Assembly (NCBI GenBank): GCA_026989655.1
Contig: JALSIX010000134.1
Coordinates: 1-41,557 of the forward strand
DNA length: 41,557 nt
Reading direction: 5' to 3'
Origin: Caldilineaceae bacterium
Lineage (GTDB): Bacteria > Chloroflexota > Anaerolineae > Caldilineales > Caldilineaceae
In this document: in pieces, positions 36,087 through 41,557 of the stretch
How positions within the stretch are numbered: the first letter of the stretch is position 1
How the letters are laid out: every line of letters begins with the position of its first letter
The notes under the pieces: generated by a model
What the model was told of the DNA's origin: nothing
The model's database searches: none
Seen by the model: only the letters and a program-made list of their open reading frames with translations
Program-made: the position numbers and the translations under genes

Positions 36087-37748
36087 TCACTCCCGTTCAT
36101 CCACAGGCAACGCGACGAAGACCGTGGTCCCCTTGCCCACCTCGCTCCGGATCCAGATCTCTCCCTGGTGGGCCTCCACGATGGCATGCACCAGGTACAG
36201 CCCCAGCCCCACCCCAGAGGTCCGGCGCCGAAGCCCCGTGTCCCCCCGGTAGAACCGGTCGAAGATGTGGGGCAGCTCGCTCTCTGGGATGCCGATGCCC
36301 TGGTCGGCCACGTAGATCACCGCCCGTTGCCGGCCCGGCCGCCTGGGGTCCTCCTCCACCCATCCGCCGATCCGGATGGTCCCGCCCTCGGGGGAGTACT
36401 TGATCGCGTTGGAGAGCAGGTTGGTGAAGACCTGGCGCAGCCGTTCCTCGTCGCCCACGATCACCGGCAGATCCGGGGGCAGATCCAGCTCGATACAGTG
36501 GCGCTCCGTCTGGGTCCGGTAGGCCGCGACGATCCGTTCCAGGAGACGGGCCAGATCCACCTCGGCCAGGTCCAGCTTCAGGCCCCCGGCCTGGATCCGG
36601 CTGACATCCAACAGGGTGTCGATGAGGGTCTCCAGGCGGTCGGCCTCCTCCTCGATGACCTGAAGGCCCTGCCGCGCGGTCTCCGGGTCCCACTCCGCGT
36701 CGGGCCGAGCCAAGGTCTGGGCATAGCCCTTGATGATGGCCACCGGCGTCTTCAGCTCGTGGCTGATGATGGAGACAAAGGTGGACTTGATCTCCTCCTC
36801 CTCGCGGAAGGGGGTGATGTCCACCACATTGCCGATGATGTTGGCCAGCCTGCCCCGCTCGTCGAACAGAGGCGTGTAGGTCACCGCGACGGAGATGTGG
36901 CTGCCGTCCGGCCGAGGGATGTCGCCCTCGCAGCGCAGGGGGCTCTCCAGCAGACGGGGGAGGAGGTCCGGCTCGTCGCAGAGGTTGTCCCCGGCCACGT
37001 TCTGGAGACGCAGCACCTGGTCACAGGGCCTGCCCACCACCTCCTCCTTGGACAGGCCCAACATGGCCGCCAGGGCCTGGTTGATCACCTCCACCCGACG
37101 TCCAGGCGTCAGGATGAGAAAGCCGTTGATGCTGTTGTCGATGATGGCGGCCAACCGGCCCCGCTCGCGGGCAAGCTGCTGGTACAGCCGGGCGTTGCGG
37201 ACCGCGATGGCCGCCTGGTCCGCGAACCCCTGGAGGAACTCCCAGTCCAGATGGGTGAAGGCCGAGCCCGTTCGAAACAGGTAGATGATGCCCAGCAGCT
37301 CCTCCTCGAAGACCAGGGGCAGGCCGATGACCTGGCCCAGGGGGCGGCCCAGGTGGGCCTCCACCTCCCGGACCCGCTCCTCCAGCTCGTAACGATAGCG
37401 GTCCAGGAGGGCCTCGTTGTCCTGGAGTTCGGCCCGGCTGCCCGGGACCGGCCAGAACTCCAACAGGGGACGAAAGGTGGGCAGGAGCTGGCGGGAGAAC
37501 CCGTAGTAGGCACGGATCCGGAGCCGACCGCCCTCCAGGCGGGTTCCGGACTCGTCGAACTCCACGGGCTCGTCCTCCTCGTACAACACGATGAGCCCCG
37601 CGGGCGCGGCCACCAGCTCCGCAGCACTGGCCAGGATCAGGCGGAGCAGGCTGGGCAGGTCCAGGCGAGAGTTCATCGCCCGGGTGATGCGAAGCAGATA
37701 CTCCCGCTGCCGCAACTGATAGGCGGCCATCAAGCTGGGGGCGTCCAT
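36087..37748 (-). CDS. Cytoplasmic GAF-PAS sensor histidine kinase
   Basis: 553 residues, no transmembrane segment. A GAF domain occupies about residues 25-195 (SAAELVAAPAGLIVLYEEDE, FADQAAIAVRNARLYQQLA). A PAS domain follows at about 200-315 (IIDNSINGFLILTPGRRVEV). The HisKA domain has the phospho-acceptor His330 in IISHELKTPVAIIKG. The catalytic domain shows the N box NLLSNAIKYS, G1 VADQGIGIPESEL and G2 GVGLGLYLVHAIVEAHQG. No response regulator gene is in the window. The promoter places transcription start exactly at ATG 37748, so the mRNA is probably leaderless, and there is no SD. It overlaps or abuts the downstream permease gene. Confidence 0.92.
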   Translation of the reverse strand: MDAPSLMAAYQLRQREYLLRITRAMNSRLDLPSLLRLILASAAELVAAPAGLIVLYEEDEPVEFDESGTRLEGGRLRIRAYYGFSRQLLPTFRPLLEFWPVPGSRAELQDNEALLDRYRYELEERVREVEAHLGRPLGQVIGLPLVFEEELLGIIYLFRTGSAFTHLDWEFLQGFADQAAIAVRNARLYQQLARERGRLAAIIDNSINGFLILTPGRRVEVINQALAAMLGLSKEEVVGRPCDQVLRLQNVAGDNLCDEPDLLPRLLESPLRCEGDIPRPDGSHISVAVTYTPLFDERGRLANIIGNVVDITPFREEEEIKSTFVSIISHELKTPVAIIKGYAQTLARPDAEWDPETARQGLQVIEEEADRLETLIDTLLDVSRIQAGGLKLDLAEVDLARLLERIVAAYRTQTERHCIELDLPPDLPVIVGDEERLRQVFTNLLSNAIKYSPEGGTIRIGGWVEEDPRRPGRQRAVIYVADQGIGIPESELPHIFDRFYRGDTGLRRRTSGVGLGLYLVHAIVEAHQGEIWIRSEVGKGTTVFVALPVDERE

Positions 37749-37754
37749 GGGGGA

Positions 37755-37783
37755 AAGATAGCAGAGGGGCGGGCAAAAGTCAA
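37755..37783 (-). promoter_or_regulatory. Promoter giving a predicted leaderless histidine kinase mRNA
   Basis: On the minus strand TTGACT (37783-37778), a 17-bp spacer and TATCTT (37760-37755). Six bases separate the -10 from ATG 37748, so +1 falls on the A of the ATG. Confidence 0.6.
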
Positions 37784-37810
37784 CGGAGGCAGGCGGATCG
37801 CGGCAGGAGA

Positions 37811-37841
37811 CCGGGCCCGATGGGACGGACATCGGGCCCGG
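37811..37841 (-). terminator. Hairpin after the cytidine deaminase gene
   Basis: CCGGGCCCGATG (37811-37822) and CATCGGGCCCGG (37830-37841) form a perfect 12-bp stem with a 7-base loop, 9 bp beyond the cdd stop and before the kinase promoter. The minus-strand tail TCTCCTGCC has few T, so termination would be imperfect. Confidence 0.5.
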
Positions 37842-37850
37842 CCGGGAGGT

Positions 37851-38246
37851 TCAGCAGGAGGCCTGGAGGCTGGCCCCGGTGAAGGCGTGGGGAAGCAGCT
37901 CGGCCACCGTGGTGGCGCGGAAACGGCCCTGGGCATCGGCGATGTAGACGGCCATCTCGGGCCCCAGCTCGGCCATCACCTGGCGGCAGATCCCGCAGGG
38001 AGCGCCACCGTCCTGGGTGACCACCGCGAGCGCGACGAGCTCCCGTTTGCCCCGGGCCAGGGCCCCGGTCAGGGCCACCCGCTCGGCGCAGATGGTCGCG
38101 GGATAGGACGCGTTCTCCACGTTGCAGCCCGGGATCACCGTGCCGTCCGCGGCGAGGACCGCAGCGCCGACCCGATAGCGGCTGTAGGGGGCATAGGCCT
38201 GCTCCCGGGCTCGCAGGGCCCAGGCCACCAGTTCCTGGGGTTCCAT
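37851..38246 (-). CDS. cdd: Cytidine deaminase
   Basis: 131 residues, the short homotetrameric type. Zinc-binding and catalytic motifs are CNVENASYPATICAERVAL (Cys ligand and catalytic Glu in CAE) and GAPCGICRQVMAE (two Cys ligands). The N-terminus reads AYAPYSRYRVGAAVLAADG. It deaminates cytidine and deoxycytidine in pyrimidine salvage in the cytoplasm. ATG 38246 has GTGGAG 7 nt upstream. It lies 69 bp after the CNNM-like gene and before the kinase and nucleoside permease genes, which supports a salvage theme. Confidence 0.95.
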   Translation of the reverse strand: MEPQELVAWALRAREQAYAPYSRYRVGAAVLAADGTVIPGCNVENASYPATICAERVALTGALARGKRELVALAVVTQDGGAPCGICRQVMAELGPEMAVYIADAQGRFRATTVAELLPHAFTGASLQASC

Positions 38247-38315
38247 GGGCACGCTCCACCTCGAGGGATGTGGGACGATGGCTGCAGATGTCCACCGCTC
38301 GGCGGCGGCTCGGGC

Positions 38316-39668
38316 TCAGGCCGTGTTGCCCAACAGGTCCGAAGGACGCCGCCGCTGCGCGGGAGCCTCCTCGTCCCCGGTCTCCAGGGCCTGAGCCGTC
38401 TCCAGGGCCGTGGTCAGGGGCTCCACCCGGACCTGGTCGATCCGTCGGGAGTCCACCGAGAGGACCGTGAAACGCCAGCCCTGGAACTCCACGCTCTCCC
38501 CGGGCTCGGGGATGCGGCCGAACTGAGTGTACAGAAAGCCGCCCAGGGTGTCCACCTCCTCCAGATAGGGGCCGAAGTCCACCTGGATGAGCTCCGCCAG
38601 CTCGTCCAGATCCAGGCGGCCGCTGCAGATGTAGGTCCTGCCGGGGAGAACCTGGACGTCAGGGGTCTCCACATCGTACTCGTCTCGGATCTCCCCCACG
38701 ATCTCCTCCAGGAGATCCTCGATGGTGACGATCCCCGCGGTCCCTCCGTACTCGTCCACCACCACGGCCATGTGGATGCGACGGGCCTGCATCTCCCGGA
38801 ACAGCTCGTCCAGGCGCTTGCTCTCGGGCACGAAGTAGGCGGGGCGTACGAGCGGCCGGACAGGGGTGTCCAGCTCCCCCGCCCGGAGATGCCCCAACAG
38901 GTCCTTGGCGTAGAGAAGGCCGATGACGTGGTCGATGTCGCCCTCGTACACCGGGATACGGCTGTAGCCGTACTTCTGGACCAGGGCCAGGGCCTCGTCC
39001 AGGGTGGCCTCCGCGGGAAGGGCCACCACGTCCAGCCGCGGCACCATTACCTCCCGGACATGGGTCTCCCCCATCTCCACGATCCCCGCGATCATGTCCT
39101 TCTCCGCGTCCTCGAGGAGGCTCTCCTCCTCCCGGACCCGCAGGAGAAGCCGCAGGCCGTCCTCGCTGAGGAAGACGCTCTCGCTGGGCGTCTCCTCCCG
39201 GGCCTGCCCCAGGATCCGCCGGGCCAGGGCCTGGACCGCGGCGGCCAGAGGGGTCAGGGCCGCGACCAGGCAGGCCACTGCCGCCGCGACCCGCAGGGCC
39301 ATGCCCTCCGGATCCCGCAGCGCGTAGGCCCGGACCCCGATCTGGACGCTCACCAGCGTCCACCAGACAGCCCCGGTGACCAGGAGCCCCGTGGTGAAAG
39401 GCCACCCCTGAGCGGCCCCCAGCCCCATGACCGAGGCACCGGCCACCACATAGGCGGCTGTCTTCAGGAGCATCAGGGTGGAGAGGAAACGGCTCGGTTC
39501 CTGGAGGAGGGACTCCAGCCGCTCGGCCTGGGCAAAGCCCTGGTCCCGAAGCTGACGAAGACGGCGTCGAGAGGAGGCGGCCAGGGCCACTTCGGCCGCG
39601 GCCACCAGGGGGATCGCGGCCCCGCTCAGGACGAGGCCGACGCTGGCTGAGAGCGATTCCATGTCCAC
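38316..39668 (-). CDS. CNNM/HlyC-type membrane protein with CBS pair and CorC domain
   Basis: 450 residues counted from GTG 39668 (448 from ATG 39662). An N-terminal DUF21-like membrane domain has about four helices (SASVGLVLSGAAIPLVAAAE, LMLLKTAAYVVAGASVMGLG). A CBS pair follows (MVPRLDVVALPAEATLDEAL, YAKDLLGHL, IHMAVVVDEYGGTAGIVTIE). A C-terminal CorC/HlyC domain follows (YICSGRLDLDELAELIQVDF, DTLGGFLYTQFGRIPEPGES). Relatives transport or sense magnesium; the name hemolysin is historical. The canonical GE(I/L)xPK motif of DUF21 is not evident. GTG 39668 has AGGTGG 5 nt upstream. It starts ten bases after the glmU stop, so it is coupled to glmU. Confidence 0.87.
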   Translation of the reverse strand: MDMESLSASVGLVLSGAAIPLVAAAEVALAASSRRRLRQLRDQGFAQAERLESLLQEPSRFLSTLMLLKTAAYVVAGASVMGLGAAQGWPFTTGLLVTGAVWWTLVSVQIGVRAYALRDPEGMALRVAAAVACLVAALTPLAAAVQALARRILGQAREETPSESVFLSEDGLRLLLRVREEESLLEDAEKDMIAGIVEMGETHVREVMVPRLDVVALPAEATLDEALALVQKYGYSRIPVYEGDIDHVIGLLYAKDLLGHLRAGELDTPVRPLVRPAYFVPESKRLDELFREMQARRIHMAVVVDEYGGTAGIVTIEDLLEEIVGEIRDEYDVETPDVQVLPGRTYICSGRLDLDELAELIQVDFGPYLEEVDTLGGFLYTQFGRIPEPGESVEFQGWRFTVLSVDSRRIDQVRVEPLTTALETAQALETGDEEAPAQRRRPSDLLGNTA

Positions 39669-39678
39669 GAGGTCCACC

Positions 39679-41139
39679 TCACTGTGGGTCCGTCCCGTCG
39701 GGCCCGCCGGCCTGGGCAGCCGGGGAGGGCTCCTCGGCCTCCTCCACCAGGGGAGATCGTCCGTGGGGCCGGGCCGGCACCCCGTACACCAGGGTCTCTG
39801 GAGGCACATCTCGGGTCACCACCGAGCCCGCGCCCGTGTGGGCCCTGCGCCCCAGATGTACCGGCGCGACCAGCAGGGTGCCGCTGCCCAGAAAGACCTC
39901 CTCCTCCAGCACGGTGCGGTGTTTGTGAGCCCCGTCGTAGTTGCAGGTGATGGTCCCCGCGCCGATGTTCACGTTCGGCCCCACGGTGGCATCGCCGACA
40001 TAGCTGAAGTGGCCCATCTTCACGCCCGGTCCCAGGTAGCTGTTCTTCACCTCGCCGAAGTTGCCCATGTGCACCCCTTCGCCCAGGTGGGCGCCGGGGC
40101 GCAGGTGGCTGAAGGGGCCGATCTCGCTCCCGGCGTCCATCCGGGCCGCCTCCAGCACGGAGTAGGTCACCCGACAGCGGTCCGCGACCACGGTGTCCAC
40201 CAGCCGGCTGTGGGGGCCGATGACGCAGTCCGCGCCGATGTGGGTCGCGCCCTCCAGGTGGCAGCCGGGCAGGATGACCGTGTCCTGGCCGATGGTCACC
40301 GTGTCGTCGATGTAGGTGCTCTCCGGGTCCACCAGGGTGACGCCGGCCAGCATGTGGCGCTCGTTGATGCGACGGCGCAGGATCCGGGCCGCCTGGGCCA
40401 GATGCAGCCGGTTGTTGACGCCGTGGACCTCCTCCGGGTCGGCCGACATGGCCAGGATGGCTCGCCCCTGGTCTGCCGCCATGCCCACCAGGTCGGTCAG
40501 GTAGTACTCGCCCTGGACGCTGGGCCGGAGGCGGGACAGGTTCTCCCACAGCCACTCCGCGTCGAAACAGTAGATGCCGGCGTTCAGCTCCCGAAGGGCG
40601 AGCTGCTCGGGCGTGCAGTCCGCCTCTTCCACCACGGCCCGCACCTGCCCCTGGGAATCCCGGACCACCCGGCCAAAGCCCTGGGGATCCGGCCGTTCGA
40701 CGGTCAACATGGCCAGGGCAGGCCGCTGCTCCCGATGGGCCTCGAACAGGCTCCGCAGCGCCTGCAAGGTGGTCCTCTGGAGCAGGGGCATGTCCGCGTA
40801 GAGGACGATGACCTGGGCCACCTGGCCCTCCAGCACGGCCTGGGCCTGCATCACCGCGTGGCCCGTGCCCAGCATCTCGGGTTGGACCACGTACTCCACC
40901 TGGTCGCCCAGGGCAGCCCGGACCGCCCGCGCGCCGTGGCCCACCACCAGGACCGGCGGCCGATCCGAGACCGCGCGGGCCGTGTCCACAGCCCACGCCA
41001 CCATGGGGCGGCCTGCCAGCCGGTGCAACACCTTGGGGAGCTTGGAACGCATGCGTGTGCCGTAGCCCGCGGCCAGGACCACGGTGGCCGTCCGACGGGC
41101 TGAGGAGGAACTGGGATCCGCGGAGGTGCGCTCGGCCAT
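39679..41139 (-). CDS. glmU: Bifunctional GlmU (glucosamine-1-phosphate acetyltransferase / GlcNAc-1-P uridylyltransferase)
   Basis: 486 residues making UDP-GlcNAc for peptidoglycan in two steps. The N-terminal uridylyltransferase domain has LAAGYGTRMRSKLPKVLH, LGTGHAVMQA, YADMPLL and GEYYLTDLV. The C-terminal left-handed beta-helix acetyltransferase shows hexapeptide repeats and FSHLRPGAHLGEGVHMGNFG, then NIGAGTITCNYDGAHKHRT. An extra acidic, Gly/Pro-rich tail follows the usual end. ATG 41139 has GAGG about 8 nt upstream; GTG 41154 is an alternative. A terminator-like hairpin ends less than 20 nt before the start. It is the first gene of the glmU-CNNM-cdd group. Confidence 0.95.
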   Translation of the reverse strand: MAERTSADPSSSSARRTATVVLAAGYGTRMRSKLPKVLHRLAGRPMVAWAVDTARAVSDRPPVLVVGHGARAVRAALGDQVEYVVQPEMLGTGHAVMQAQAVLEGQVAQVIVLYADMPLLQRTTLQALRSLFEAHREQRPALAMLTVERPDPQGFGRVVRDSQGQVRAVVEEADCTPEQLALRELNAGIYCFDAEWLWENLSRLRPSVQGEYYLTDLVGMAADQGRAILAMSADPEEVHGVNNRLHLAQAARILRRRINERHMLAGVTLVDPESTYIDDTVTIGQDTVILPGCHLEGATHIGADCVIGPHSRLVDTVVADRCRVTYSVLEAARMDAGSEIGPFSHLRPGAHLGEGVHMGNFGEVKNSYLGPGVKMGHFSYVGDATVGPNVNIGAGTITCNYDGAHKHRTVLEEEVFLGSGTLLVAPVHLGRRAHTGAGSVVTRDVPPETLVYGVPARPHGRSPLVEEAEEPSPAAQAGGPDGTDPQ

Positions 41140-41155
41140 GGAAAGCCTCAACACA

Positions 41156-41200
41156 GAAAAACCAGGCCCGTCTGGGGCAGGGCCCCGGCAGATGGCCTGG
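41156..41200 (-). terminator. Terminator or attenuator hairpin directly upstream of glmU
   Basis: CCAGGCC (41162-41168) pairs with GGCCTGG (41194-41200). Inside, TCTG/CAGA and GGGC/GCCC extend the stem to a three-base loop. On the minus strand TTTTT follows (41160-41156), 16 nt before ATG 41139. It either ends a transcript from beyond the window or attenuates glmU. Confidence 0.65.
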
Positions 41201-41386
41201 CTGCGCGTCGAACAACTCGGTTGGAATTGGAAGGAGGTTCACACAGAGAATGCCGGCCCGCTTCCTGTGCCGGCCTCATACTAGGTGGGCGGTCGTCCAT
41301 GGAGGAGATCTGTGCAGTGAACCCGTACCTCGGATATCCAGATAGATGAAAGGGATCCACGGAATGGATCGGAGGATAACCAGTAA

Positions 41387-41420
41387 TTCACGATTTTAGC
41401 CGAACGGAGGGGCGGGCATC
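41387..41420 (+). repeat. Second copy of the TTCACGA repeat unit
   Basis: TTCACGATTTTAGCC followed by a CGGAGG..GCATC block, matching the inverted right unit at 9840-9873 at 29 of 34 positions with only transition differences. No inverted partner unit is found in the remaining 137 bases. The surrounding non-coding stretch 41201-41557 otherwise shows only small imperfect hairpins and no gene. Confidence 0.6.
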
Positions 41421-41557
41421 ATCCTCAGATCACGGTCTGGAATCCGTCCAGAGCATGTCCACGCCCTCGTTCCGTAAGCCGCTGTCGTGTGTGGGGGTGG
41501 TGTTCAGGGGGTGTGGGGATATGGGCAAGCCCACTTTCAAGGGGGTTGGCAGCGGTC

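Noticed and set aside
41251-41345. Small plus-strand ORF after AAGGAGG upstream of glmU
   Set aside because: About 31 codons, SD 12-13 nt from the ATG, and no coding character; it lies in the region antisense to the glmU leader.

Overview
The window is about 41.5 kb of GC-rich bacterial chromosome with a housekeeping and transport gene content. No prophage, insertion sequence, CRISPR array, tRNA or rRNA is visible. High GC, mostly Shine-Dalgarno-led genes, sigma70-type promoters (TTGACA/TATAAT-like), BMP-type nucleoside ABC transporters, a class II fumarase, MutS2, and a TGS-SAD-kinase protein together suggest a Chloroflexota bacterium (Caldilinea/Litorilinea-like). That placement is inferred from gene style, not from a database search.

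Layout. (1) 235-2625 (+): an exported amidase and a membrane-anchored helix-hairpin-helix protein, converging on an ammonium transporter (2712-4052, -). (2) 4427-9494 (-): a complete BMP-type ABC importer operon in the order lipoprotein, double ATPase, permease, permease. It has a strong promoter and a strong intrinsic terminator. (3) 9704-10141: a REP/BIME-like repeat and a 66-residue membrane protein. (4) 10309-12505 (-): a small Cys/acidic protein followed by a TGS-SAD-uridine-kinase-like protein, divergent from an epoxide-hydrolase-like enzyme. (5) 13660-16394: a GT-C type membrane glycosyltransferase and a PHP phosphoesterase. (6) 28237-16336 (-): a nine-gene directon of unknown gene, era, mutS2, GT2, UPF0104 membrane protein, HD phosphohydrolase, subtilisin-like protease, MFS transporter and alr. 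(7) 29075-32225 (+): rho, behind a leader of about 500 nt, and a LysM/M23 peptidase behind a leader of about 200 nt. (8) 41139-32355 (-): glmU, CNNM/HlyC-like protein, cytidine deaminase, a cytoplasmic GAF-PAS histidine kinase, two more BMP-type permeases, and fumarase, closed by an intrinsic terminator.

How the genes fit together. Nucleoside uptake and salvage recurs: a full BMP importer, a second permease pair without its own ATPase or binding protein here, a cytidine deaminase, and a uridine-kinase-family protein. Cell-envelope work is the second theme: alr, glmU, LysM/M23 peptidase, GT2, UPF0104 and GT-C. RNA and ribosome housekeeping (era, mutS2, rho) sits centrally.

The least explained signals are the dispersed structured repeat (9773-9873 and 41387-41420), the long hairpin-rich rho leader, a terminator hairpin that ends less than 20 nt before glmU, a promoter that should give a leaderless mRNA for the histidine kinase, and the TGS-SAD-kinase with its Cys/acidic partner. 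No complete new defence or mobile system was recognised.
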